From: Coix lacryma-jobi var. lacryma-jobi
Lineage: Eukaryota; Streptophyta; Magnoliopsida; Poales; Poaceae
Assembly: GCA_009763385.1 (NCBI GenBank)
Contig: CM019830.1
Coordinates: forward strand, 89,852,289 to 89,916,288
Reading direction: 5' to 3'
DNA length: 64,000 nucleotides
Shown: positions 41,843 through 52,096 of the stretch, in pieces
Position numbering within the stretch: the stretch's first letter is position 1
Layout of the letters: each line of letters opens with the position of its first letter
Notes under the pieces: model-generated
Databases searched by the model: none
What the model was told of the DNA's origin: nothing
Seen by the model: the letters and a program-made list of their open reading frames with translations, nothing else
Translations under genes and position numbers: made by a program

Positions 41843-44000
41843 TCGTATCCACATAAAGGAATAAGTAAACAACATGATAGATTCAAGTTTATTACAAATA
41901 ATAGTGCCAAAGGTCTCATGAATAAATAAAGTGCACATCACAGATACTAACTAGAACACAAAGCACAAGTGGTTCAACATTAATATGTCTAAGCTGTAGA
42001 AGATCCCCTGCTCTGCCACATAGTAGCATCGCTCTGTTCTGCCCAAGCCCCATTATCTGCTACATAATTAGACTGATTATCATTTTCAGTGTTGTTTGGA
42101 TTCCAGGAGGCCTTATCAGGAACATGATCATCCTGTCCATGTCTCAATATCCAATTGTGGAGGATACAACATGCAAGAACAAGCTTCACTTGTGTTTTGT
42201 ATGGGTGAAATGGTTTGTTGTCCAAAATTCTTTACCTATTCTTCAAAGCACCAAAGGCTCTCTCAACTATCACTCTTAAAGAGGAGTGCCTAAGATTGAA
42301 GAGTTCTCTCTAGTTTTGAGGTCTATTGGAGCCATACTCCCTCAAATGGTACCTTGTACCACGATATGGTGGCAGGAAATCAAATCTCACCGCATACCCA
42401 GCATCCACAAGGTAGAATTTTCCTAGAAATGTGAACACATGGACATGATTTATTGGTATATTATGGAAGAGGACTAAGAATGGGTACAAGTGGAATGGAT
42501 TTTACCTGGAGGGCCTCTAAGACCATCATGTCTCTCTAGGGCATTAGACAATGTAAGGGCATCATGTGCCGACCCTTCCCAAGTAGCTAGCACATAGGTG
42601 AACCTCAAATCAAAGTTCACTGCTGCTAGTACATTCTGTGTGATAGTGTGCTTCCTGCCTCAAAAGGCAGCTTGCATCCTCTTAGGCACTCTAGCTAGGA
42701 CATGAGTTCCATCAATTGCTCCTATGCAGTCCTAGATAAACATAAAAATGTAGGTTGCAAATAGGTAAGGTAACAATTAGTTAATTCATGATGAGCTTCA
42801 ATGTAACGAAGGGAACACCAACCTTGAAATAAGGGTACCATCTTCTACTCCCAAGGATGCTAGGATGAACATTGGTGCTAGGAAGAACAATTAGTTCATT
42901 CCTTAGCTCCCCTACTGCATAGAGCACCCTTTGAAAAAACCTGCTGATGGTCTCAACTGACCTCCTGAATGTGAGGTCTACAACTCTAAACCTCTCATTA
43001 TGGCCAACTACATGCAAGAACATTGCTAGTTCTTCAACACTAGCATGGATGCTATCAGTGACCAACTCTCTAGTGCGAAAAAGATCACAAAGCTAGAAAA
43101 AGAGTGCCTTCCTCATCCTAAGCAGGTTAACACAGTGGAGATCATCGGAATTGTAGATGTACATGAGGTTGTTAATCCTCTGTTCATCCCTCCCTGCCAT
43201 GGGGCCATAGGTAACTAACTAGGCATCTGCAACTCTTCTCCTAAACCACATGAAAAACCAAGACGCCACTGCTACTATCGTAGCAGCGACAACTCGACGT
43301 CTGGCTTCCAAGTCCATATCTAACAATAGACAGTATACATACACCTATTAAACAAGGGATGAACCACTTGTGTTGTGAACTAATAAGTATAACTAAACAA
43401 TCAGGCAAATAAGAAAAAAGTTGTTGCCACACCAAAAGGTGTTCCTGCAACATCTATTGTGTCATATCTTGTTTAATCATCAACCTTGGCACTGACAAAT
43501 TAAAATAGGACTGTATGAACCACTGCTGATATGATGTAACTTTGATAAACAAATGAATCAGTGTAGTATTTGACAAAGAAAGACATGGCTGCCACACCAA
43601 AAGGTGCTCCTCCAATGCCTAATCTAGCAAAAAACATTACTAATCATCAACCTAAGCACTGTGCTTAATTAAAATCATCAAGATTATGCAACATCATGTC
43701 CACACAACAAAACACAATCCTGGATGAGCTAAATCCGTACCATCACATGTAAAGACCACCAAATCTGAGTTAGACAATAATCGATTTGCATCACAAACGC
43801 ACAAATCTAAGGAACCGACAAGAATAAGAACCCTAGGCAACATTGCAAAGGGCGAAAACAAAGAAAAGATAATCAATAAGAGGTAGAGGGAGAAGGGTAA
43901 GGCGAGGTATACGAGCCGAGGAAACCAGAGAACCAACAGGGGTCCGCCACCGGAGGGAGAACCCGGTGAGATTTCGGCCGCGAGAGGGAAGTAGAGGTCT
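41591..44000 (-). mobile_element. PIF/Harbinger DNA transposon, degenerate
   Basis: Two minus-strand coding regions, a transposase and downstream a Myb/SANT-like accessory protein, form the two-gene layout of PIF/Harbinger elements. I could not find the terminal inverted repeats or the 3-bp TSD. The left end is interrupted by the old copia LTR, and the right end lies somewhere between the transposase start (43,317) and the host gene. Confidence 0.72.
41989..43317 (-). pseudogene. PIF/Harbinger transposase with stops
   Basis: From the ATG at 43,317 (MDLEARRRVVAATIVAAVAS) the minus strand runs through SIHASVEELAMFLHVVGHNE and RRSVETISRFFQRVLYAVGE. An intron-like gap (about 42,825-42,733) follows, then DCIGAIDGTHV with catalytic Asp, a second gap (about 42,507-42,423), FYLVDAGYAVRFDFLPPYRG with the second Asp, VERAFGALKNR with the Glu, and CCILHNWILRHG. 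All DDE residues and the CCILHNW signature are kept. In-frame stops occur near 43,216, 43,095, 42,660, 42,315 and 42,235, so it is not functional. The family makes DDE-type nuclease-transposases related to HARBI1. Confidence 0.85.
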
Positions 44001-44369
44001 CACCGGAGGAGCGCATGCAGTGGAGAGGTGTGGGGAAATGGAGGCGATAACCCTAACCCAGCACCGCGCGCGACCTTTTATCGCGGGATAGAGCCATCTT
44101 CCGCCAAGCCTTCCTGCGCACACATACGGTTCCTGCGTCACGCCGTGCCGTCCAGGCTCGGAGAGGGAAGCTCGTCTTAAGGATAAGACGTGAGCCGGGA
44201 TGGAGATGGAGAAAAAACAAGAAGGTGCGAGTTAATGGTGCGACTAGGACAACCAAGGGTCGGGTGACGTAAATGGACCCGGATGGCTCTTTGCACCATC
44301 CTATTCGCGCAACCAATCACGCCCTTACCAACCCTCCGCACCCGCACCAGCCCTATCTCCGGCACCGGT
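43318..44369. other. Region between Harbinger transposase and the host gene
   Basis: AT-rich sequence to about 43,900, then a GC-rich block (43,930-44,160) resembling a 5' untranslated region of a minus-strand transcript (perhaps of the Harbinger transposase), then the upstream region of the plus-strand host gene. A short imperfect palindrome (GTCTTAAGGATAAGAC) lies at about 44,175. No TATA box clearly assignable to the host gene was seen, which is common for housekeeping genes. An in-frame upstream ATG for the host gene is at 44,283. Confidence 0.45.
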
Positions 44370-47300
44370 ATGATGGCCGCTGCGAGAATGGCGTTCGCCT
44401 CTTGCGCCCGCTTCCTCCCGTCCTCACCTTCTCCGCTCACCCTCGCGAGGCCCTGCGCCGGCGCCATCTCGTTCCTGGCTGCCCGACCGTGGGCGACGAC
44501 GGAGCCGAGATCCTGTAGGAATCTTGCACCGCCGCCCCCGCAGGCTGCGGTGGAGGAGACAAAGCTCCCGGTGCAGGGCGTGGACGAGAAGGCGGAACCG
44601 ACCGTGGAGGAGCTAGCGGGGCTGCTGGACGTCCGGGTGGGCCGGGTGGTGAAGGCGTGGAGGCACCCGGAGGCGGACATGCTCTACGTTGAGGAGGTGG
44701 ACGTAGGCGAGGCGGAGCCCCGGACCATCTGCAGCGGCCTCGTCAACTTCCTCCCCATCGAAGAGCTCCAGGTATGCTCATGATAAATTGTATCCGGTAC
44801 TAGAGGGTCACGGTATCCAATATTTATCGATTAGTAATAAGGAAGCGTATCCTGTGCAACCATCGCTCGTGTGCAACCTTTGCAACATCCAACCACAGTC
44901 ACAAGATCTGCATCCGATGGCCACACGAACGATGATTGCACAAGATACGCTCCCTAGTAATAAGCGTACAAAAATTCATGTTAGAATCCAATTTAGTTAT
45001 GTTTTGTTAGACAATACCCTCTCCGTATCGGAAATAGACCTTGTTTTGGATAAGGTTTGAGTCAAACATTAAGAATATAAATCATGAATAACTTTTAAAT
45101 CATTGAGTCTAGAGATATAAAAATCATATAAATAAATGTCTTGAAAAGTATTTTCATAAAAATATACATGTACCAATTTACAACAAATATTTGTAAACAA
45201 ACAAGTGGTCAAAGTTATACTTTAAAGACCGTGCTGCTATCCTAAACGACATCTAAAAGTGATACGAAGAGAGTATATATCAAAACAAGCCAGTACCCCT
45301 GCGTGCCGCAGGAATAGCATTTTGTGGTAATAACACATCATTACATGTCTGTGTAACGTAGGTGTTGTTGGTTAACATACAAAAGGATCATAAAGGCAAC
45401 ATACGAAAAGATCATAAAGGCTTCAAGTTACATGGTTGTCCTAATTATGTATGGAAGGACCAAAATTGGACAACCTCTGACGAAATCAACTATTCCATAC
45501 CTGCACAGAAAGCAAATTTTTCATACCAGAACAGAAATGTAGGTGAAGCAATTAGAATTCAAATGGAAGCATATCAATTTAATCAGCGCAATCCAGGTCA
45601 TAACATGAATTGTATCGGTGTCATCGAATATTCAATGTTATTTTAAGGCAGTCAGGAAACACGATGGAAATAAAAGTTCCATAATTTGCAAGAGTAATTT
45701 GCATTGTCCATTTAAGGTAGTGTGACTCACTGTTTCTAGCAAAATGCCTATCCGTTTTCGATTCACTTTACTTTGTAGCATAATGGAACCCAGCACTGGG
45801 CAACATAAATATTTCTTGTTGGAAAATGAATCATGATCCATAGCGCTCGACAAATTGTTGACAGGTCTATAGGCCAAAAGCATATGGTCAAATTTTATCT
45901 GTGAAACCAAATGGGTGTAAGCTAAAGAGGCATTATGTAGTGAGCAGAGAGATACATTAAATTTCATGTACTCTAGACAGTTTGGACACCCATGTAATAT
46001 GGGTGGAGCCTATAAATTCAATTCGGCTAGGTGATCTGTTAACAATCTCGTTATTTTGTATATAAGCTCCATTTTAGGTGGACAGGTGATCAGTATATGC
46101 AGACTTCTCTATTCCACAGCAAACTGAAAGGTTTTCCTCCAATGTACTTGCAGGAAGTTTAAATCATAGAATCTTGACTTATGAATGTAAATCATCCTTG
46201 CAGCAGAAAGTGATAGCAATTAAATTAAGCTTTGTTGGCTACCATAAAAAAGAATGAACCTATCACCTCCTAATCAACTGATGAAGAAATATGTTGTCTG
46301 ACATGGAATATGGCTGTTCTATTTCGTGCTAATTGAGAATGTGGCAGCATCATTGTGTTATCAGGTAGCATTGGTGCAAGTGAAGACATCGCTTTGGATG
46401 ACACGGCACAGAGCAGAAAAATTGTTAAACAGAAATTCAGAAAAAGAGAGCAGGTAGAGTGGGGAACATGTACCTCCTCATTGTCACTTGGCCATCTTGT
46501 CTGGCCTGGGGAATGGCTTTTGTGCAGAGTGTGCCAAATGAACTATGTTAGTAAGAGAGGAAAGCAATGGAAACCCAATTGCAAATACATCCGAAGGGAA
46601 ACAGAAAAATCAAGATATTCCGGATAGAAGGAGAAGGAGATGACGCAGCACCGGTGCGTTGCTGCCACCGAGGCCTAGATGCATAGCCGCGAGTGGCACA
46701 CGATGGCAGCCCGCTAGCAAATGGCTCTGAACTGTAGATATGTCCATCTCCATTCTTTCTGCTGCAGAAACCAGAGCATGTTTATTTGGTTAGTAAGAAA
46801 AGTTGTAGAGGCAAATCATCGAGCACGCGGTGTGCATCATCCATGAGTGAGCCATTTGTGAGTAGAAGATGAATCTATAAACTCTATAAAGTTAAACCCC
46901 ACTAACTATTTCTCTCAACATGTAAGCTAGCCACCTCATCAGTTCACATTGGATGCATTTATGGTTAACTAGCATTTGCAATTATGATTTACAAGTTAGC
47001 AAGACACATCATCCACTAACATGTATTTAGTTGTCCATATCAGCGTGTCACGTCATCCACTAATATTAACTTATAATGTGTATCACTTTGTGTAAGTAAT
47101 TTTATTCCAAATCATCAGCAATTTCCGTGACAACGAGGAGGTTTAATTTTATTCTAAATTAGTAGTTTCTGCAGCAACGCATGGGTTATACCTTTAGTTG
47201 GACTAAAACATATGGTGAGCTTAATCACAGATCATAAATCATTGGATTGCTTTGAACTTTCTTGCTGTGTGTTATGAACCTTAGTCCATAAGGGAGATAG

Positions 47301-50300
47301 AGAGGATAACTATTGCCAAGAGGAAGGCCGGGCAAAGTCAGTGTGGAGGGAGACTAGAATATTTAGGGGATGAGACTAGATAACTTCATTCTTGTTCATT
47401 GCTTGCCTTCCATCATAAGTTGATTACATATATATATAGAGAACATGCCAGCCCTGCGCCCAGATCAGGCTCCTCGTTTCTCTCCTAACCATTATTTCCT
47501 AACATGCAGTTTACTGCCCTTAATTGCCAAGGCTGTGCATGCGCCTCCTTGGGTCTTGCTCCTGCCAGCTGCGTGCATGCGCCTCTACTACTGCAGCCAT
47601 AACTACTAATACCCAACCATCTACTAACTGCAATTAACTATAGCAATTGACCACGCTGCATGGCTGCATGCCTGTACTGCTGGATTCCTGGTGCATACAG
47701 CCGGCTGCCCCCACAGGACATCTCCCCCCTCCTTGAGGAGCAGCTCGTCCTCGAGCTGGAAGGTTGGAGAGTGCTCGATGAAGCTGTTGATGTCCTCCTG
47801 GATCCCATGGGAAGAGCCCAATAGCTAGCTTCTAGAAACGGGGAAGCCGGTCACCCTGGTGGTCGCTGTGGCCTGATCCCCTTGAACCAGAGAAGGACGC
47901 CGACACCAGACGCTTTTGCTACAGGGCAACAGCCGGCCCTTGCAAGTCACTGGTGGAGGTGTTGAGGCATTGGATGAGCTTGGCCAAATCAGCCGTGGTG
48001 GGTTCGGCTACTGGTGGCGAGAACATTGCAGCAGAGTATGGTGGTGAGGATGGAGTGGTGGTGGGAGGGGTGGTGGTGGCATATGAGCAGATGAGGAACG
48101 CCTCATTGAAGGCGCAGGTTTAATCACAGCCAACATCTTCCATGTGGTGTGCCTCACCAGGAATCCTCGCGCCGCTGCTTGTAGGCGTACTGCAGTTAGG
48201 TGTTCACGCAGTTTCCTGGTGGTGTGCCGCACCATGAATCCATGCGCCGCCGCTTGTAGGCGTACTGCAGCAAGGCGTTCACGCTCGGACTTCTCCAGTT
48301 GAGCATAGTAGCGGTTGATCATCACGGCGACGCGATCCATGTCTTCTTGCAGACGACGCATCCCATCAGCAAGGCCAATGGTCGCAGCAGGAGCTGATCT
48401 GAAGCGCTGGTGTAGCAGATTGGTGAAGCGAAGCCATGCCGGGGTGCATTCATCCTGCTGGACTTGGTGGAACCACAACCGGGCGCCATCTTCCAAATGC
48501 CGAGAAGCCAGCCATACCTTTTCTTCCTCCATGATATGTTGCCAGTGGAAGTAGGACTCACATTGGTTGATGAAGGCGATAGGATCAGATTTTCCGTCAA
48601 ATTTTGGAAAATCCATCTTCTGTAATTGTGGCAGAGGTTGTGGTGGCGGCAGTTGATGGTGGTGTAGAGGCGGCAGCGGTTGAAGGAATGGGCGCGGTGA
48701 AGGTGGCTGATGAGGAGTGGAGGTTGAAGAAGGCGCAACAGAGGTGGAAGAAGATCGCTGGACAGCCGATACCAGATGTTATGAACCTTAGCTCATAAGG
48801 GAGACAGGGAGGATAACCATTGCCAAGAGGAAGACCGAGCAAAGTCGGCGTGGAGGGAGACTAGAATGTTTAGGGGATGAGACTAGATAACTTCATTTTT
48901 GTTCATTGCTTGCCTTCCATCATAAGCTGATTACAGATATATATAGAGAGCATGCCAGCCCTGCGCTCAGATCAGGCTCCTTGTTTCTCTCCTGACCACT
49001 ATTTCCTAACATGCAGTTTACTGCCCTTAATTGCCAAGGCTGTGCATGCCCCTCCTTGGGTCTTGCCCCTGCCAGCTGCGTGCATGCGCCTCTACTACTG
49101 CATCCATAACTACTAATACCCAACCATCTACTAACTGCAATTAACTACAGCAATTGACCACGCTGCATGGCTGCATGCCTGTACTGCTGGATTCCTGGTG
49201 CATACAGCCGGCTGCCCCCACATGACATGTGCAAGTGCAACTATGTTAGAGCATCATGCTGAAGGTATTTTTAGTTGTAAAAGATATTGTTTGAAAATTT
49301 GAATTAACTTCTGAGCAATGGTACTTCGTCTGCATCATCAGTGGGAGATAGCGCACATCATAAGCTACAGGTGGTGGCGTGGTGGTGCCTACGACTTGGT
49401 CATGAAAATTATATTTGATGAGAAGTATGAGTACATCAGGTTATACTGGGTTCCTAACACATATGGAGAGGCTATTCCCAGGTAGGCATTTTTGTTTGTA
49501 GAATTTTTCGCTGAAAAATTGAAATAACTTTTGAGCGAGGGTACTTTCTATGCTTCTTGTTTGCTTCTTTGAACACATAGGACATACATGTCCATCCTCT
49601 TCCTGCAGAAACATGATTACAGGTATTTGGTTAGTAACAAAAATTGTTGTAGAGGCAAATCACCGACGTGGTGTGCTTCATCCATGAGTAGATCCGTGAT
49701 GAGAAGATGGAATTAGAGAGAGATAAGCACCATGGTCTCCACTGATGGTGTTGAGTCATAGGTGGTGAACGTGAGGACCTAAATTTGGGCCGCCGACGCT
49801 CCGGGTCCAGTCGCATCTGGCGCGTGCCGTCGGGGTCGGCTCGTGCAGTCTGCAGCGCGCACCGGAGGGGAGGGGGAGGGGGGAAGAGCGGGCACCCGTG
49901 CTGCGCTTGGTCCGGTGCTGCCGCGCGGGGACCTGGCGGTGGCGGAGCGACCAGCATCGGGGATGGTGTGACGGGCGGCCGTGGCGGTGACGACGGCGAC
50001 GACCCGTCTCCTGTGGGCCACCAAGGGGGCCTGCACGGGGAAGGGGGGGCCTCACGTGTAGCTGCGCCAGGCCAGGGTCTGGCCACAGGGGGGTGCCGCC
50101 GTGCCAGGCTGAGTGGACTTTTCATCAGAGGAATGGAGAAGGAAGGCAGTTTTCTTTTCGGCATAGAGAGACCGAAGGTTCGAGAGACGAGGTGGGGAAG
50201 CCTTTGTTCGCAAACATGCAATCGAACGGGTGCAAGGGAGGTGCATGGACGGCCAGGATCGTTTCACTATGGTTGAATAGGAAACTGAGTCTAGGCAGCA

Positions 50301-52096
50301 GAACGGGCACTGTGTAATTGCAGGAATCATCACCGAAGACAGAAGCTTTATAGATTAAAAGGACAAACACCTGTCACCTCTATCAGTTATGATTTATGAC
50401 ATTTCCAATGTACCTAGTTTGATTTTTATATGCTGCAAATAGACTCCAGAGAGAAGGACAATGTAAGGTTAGCCTAAAAAATCCTCATGGATCATTGCTC
50501 ACTCTGGATTTGAACTTGAGTATAGCCAATTCAAACTGATTCAGGACATATATGATCAACAGTTAGAGAAATTGGGGACCAAATTGTCTTAACAAATACA
50601 GTGTATCGAATCATCATCGTGGATATAATTGTAGGTCCGTCCGAGTGTATGTAATGTAGGCCGATGGCAATTTTGCAAAGCTCACTCTTTGCAATGACAA
50701 ATAGCCAATTTTCTCTCGAATTGTGTGGATTGTAGCCATGTTGTAACTTACATCCATTACTTCATTCTTGATTCTAATGACCTGTGCAGGACAGCAACGT
50801 GATTGTTCTTGCTAACCTCAAACCAAGGAATATGCGTGGTATCAAGTCAAATGGCATGCTCATGGCTGCCTCTGATGCTTCCCATGAGAATGTGGAGCTG
50901 CTCATCCCTCCAGAAGGTTCCGTTCCTGGTGAAAGAGTATGGTTTGGTTCAGAAGAAGAAAAGCATTGTCAATCTAACCCTGCATCACCAAATCAGGTAT
51001 CACATAATAATGCAGATTTAAGATGTTTTACCTATCTTTTGAATGATTTGTTAACAACTGGTTGGGTGTTAGAGTGTTGACATATGTGTAAGTAATGCTT
51101 ACTATGGCTTGGTTTTCTTAGCCTCTGCAATGATTTGCTATTGTTTCTACACCTTATTGAATGGAAGGTGTAGGTGACCACTCATCCAGCAGATATATCA
51201 TGTCATAGGACATCAGATAAGCATGACATAGAACTCTAGATACATTTTTCAGCACAAAATAAAAATGAGATGTCATTTGATGTTCTTGACTTTATGTTAC
51301 CATGCTGAATAATTTTCTTGTGTTTCATAAATGAACATAATTATCTCTGACATGCATGGGCCTTTGAACATTTCAATTTAGTATTGTAGATAGACCACAG
51401 ATCTGATGTCTGAGAAAAGATCATTTCATATGGACCATATTTTGATAGCAACTACATCTTTTAAGCTCTTATGTTAGCATGTTAGTATGCTATTTAGATA
51501 GAAGCATGTCATATGGATTGTAGAACACATATGGTTACATCATTTTGCAAGTTCAATTGGAAAATCCATAGTGAAAGAGTCTATTTCAACTTGGTATTGG
51601 TCAGAACTCAGAAGAAAGAAATCTAGTGGACACAAATAACAGAAACAAAATAGATATTTCTAGTATTTCTAGCAACTTACACTGCAGTTTGGTGCTTTTT
51701 AAGGTAAAACAAAATGTGGTGAAAGAACTAGTCTTGTGGAAGTTTGGATGTGAAACAAGCTTGAATTTGAAAACCTTGTTAATTCCTCTAAATAAAAAAC
51801 AATTTAAGTAATACGATGAATTGAAATTTAATGAACCAATTTATACTAAACAAACATAGGGGCCTTATCATACTAAAAACCTAGGAATCTTAGTCTTGCT
51901 GCTGAAGTTTTTTCGGAGCAATGCAGGTAATGCATCATTCCACTTTTGTCAGGTCCAAAAGAAGAAGGTCTGGGAAGCTGTTCAGCCTCATCTTAGAACA
52001 ACAGATAACTGCATTGTGGTTCTTGGTGATAGCCAAATGCGTACCTCTGCAGGCCTAATTTTCTGCAAATCGCTTCAGGGTGCAAGAGTGTCATAA
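44370..52096 (+). CDS. tRNA-binding-domain (EMAPII/Arc1p-type OB-fold) protein, three exons
   Basis: Exons are 44,370-44,771, 50,790-50,996 and 51,953-52,096, all joined in phase 0 at CAG|GT...AG sites, giving 250 residues. Residues 1-45 (MMAAARMAFASCARF, many Ala/Arg/Ser, no acidic residues) look like an organelle targeting peptide. The rest is a tRNA_bind (PF01588) OB fold: LDVRVGRVVKAWRHPEADML, YVEEVDVGE, CSGLVNFLPIEEL, VLANLKPRNMRGIKSNGML, MAASD and PPEGSVPGERV. A C-terminal extension (KKKVWEAVQPHLRTTDNCIV) as in EMAPII/AIMP1 follows. Such domains bind tRNA and assist aminoacyl-tRNA synthetases. An alternative start at 44,283 would add 29 residues. Intron 1 is 6.0 kb and contains a retroelement; intron 2 is 956 bp. 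No frame breaks are visible, so the gene appears functional. Confidence 0.9.
46763..46868 (+). repeat. First copy of an intron-internal repeat
   Basis: The sequence CAGAAACCAGAGCATG, then TTTGGTTAGTAA, GTTGTAGAGGCAAATCA, GTGGTGTGC-like and CATCCATGAGT occurs in the same order as at 49,607-49,710. The two copies lie on either side of the retroelement, facing the same way, and differ by small indels and substitutions. Confidence 0.65.
47270..47715 (-). repeat. 3' LTR of the intron element
   Basis: 446 bp, TGTTATG to CCCCACA on the plus strand. It includes a TATATATATA stretch at about 47,430. It lies beside the purine tract, which marks it as the 3' LTR in minus orientation. Confidence 0.88.
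48008..48616 (-). CDS. Gag-like protein with two IQ-type motifs
   Basis: The 202-residue frame begins MDFPKFDGKSDPIAFINQCE and continues HIMEEEKVWLASRHLEDGAR and AWLRFTNLLHQRF, a retrotrans_gag-type capsid domain (residues 1-75). Residues 110-160 hold a 25-residue tandem repeat with RLQAAAHGFMVR and RLQAAARGFLVR, close to the calmodulin-binding IQ consensus (IQxxxRGxxxR). The 75-bp DNA repeat behind it is visible. The tail is Pro/His-rich. There is no zinc knuckle, protease or pol. Whether the ATG at 48,616 is the true start is uncertain, since 160 bases separate it from the LTR. Gag-only elements rely on enzymes from other elements. Confidence 0.7.
   Translation of the reverse strand: MDFPKFDGKSDPIAFINQCESYFHWQHIMEEEKVWLASRHLEDGARLWFHQVQQDECTPAWLRFTNLLHQRFRSAPAATIGLADGMRRLQEDMDRVAVMINRYYAQLEKSERERLAAVRLQAAAHGFMVRHTTRKLREHLTAVRLQAAARGFLVRHTTWKMLAVIKPAPSMRRSSSAHMPPPPLPPPLHPHHHTLLQCSRHQ
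48777..49222 (-). repeat. 5' LTR of the intron element
   Basis: 446 bp, two bases from the tRNA-Met-like primer site at 48,760-48,774. It matches the other LTR throughout. Confidence 0.88.
49607..49710 (+). repeat. Second copy of the intron-internal repeat
   Basis: Matches the segment at 46,763-46,868 in the order CAGAAACATGATTACAG, ATTTGGTTAGTAACAAAAATTG, TAGAGGCAAATCACCG, GTGGTGTGCTTCATCCATGAGT and ATGAGAAGATGGAA. Confidence 0.65.

Larger units (their letters stand above)
47270..49222 (-). mobile_element. Short non-autonomous LTR retrotransposon in the intron
   Basis: Two LTRs of 446 bp each (47,270-47,715 and 48,777-49,222) start TGTTATGAACC and end GCTGCCCCCACA on the plus strand. I count about 22 differences between them, nearly all transitions, so they are about 95% identical. 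The internal part is only 1,061 bp, with a primer site at 48,760-48,774 (TGGTATCGGCTGTCC on the minus strand, tRNA-Met-like) and a purine tract next to the left LTR (GGGGGGAGATGTCC). It encodes a Gag-like ORF but no pol. The flanking 5-bp sequences (CTGTG and TGACA) do not match, so a TSD is missing or the ends have changed. The element is antisense to the host gene. Confidence 0.88.
44772..50789 (+). other. Intron 1 of the tRNA-binding protein gene
   Basis: A 6,018-bp intron with CAG|GTATGC donor and TGTGCAG|G acceptor. It is mostly AT-rich and without coding signal. It contains the LTR element at 47,270-49,222, a pair of related segments at about 46,763-46,868 and 49,607-49,710, and a GC-rich island at 49,770-50,130 whose Pro/Ser/Arg-rich frames on both strands look non-coding. 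The short open frame at 46,355-46,627 encodes a Lys/Arg-rich peptide that I do not recognise; it could be a gene fragment. Confidence 0.75.

Noticed and set aside
44177..44680. Minus-strand frame of 167 codons opposite host exon 1
   Set aside because: It is the shadow of exon 1, whose plus-strand frame has a clear tRNA-binding domain and good splice junction.
47265..49227. Target-site duplication around the intron retroelement
   Set aside because: The flanking pentamers CTGTG and TGACA do not match, so no TSD is claimed despite clear LTRs and primer site.
49631..50221. Minus-strand frame of 196 codons in intron 1
   Set aside because: The translation is Pro/Arg/Ser-rich low complexity from a GC-rich island. 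No domain, and the opposite strand is equally open.
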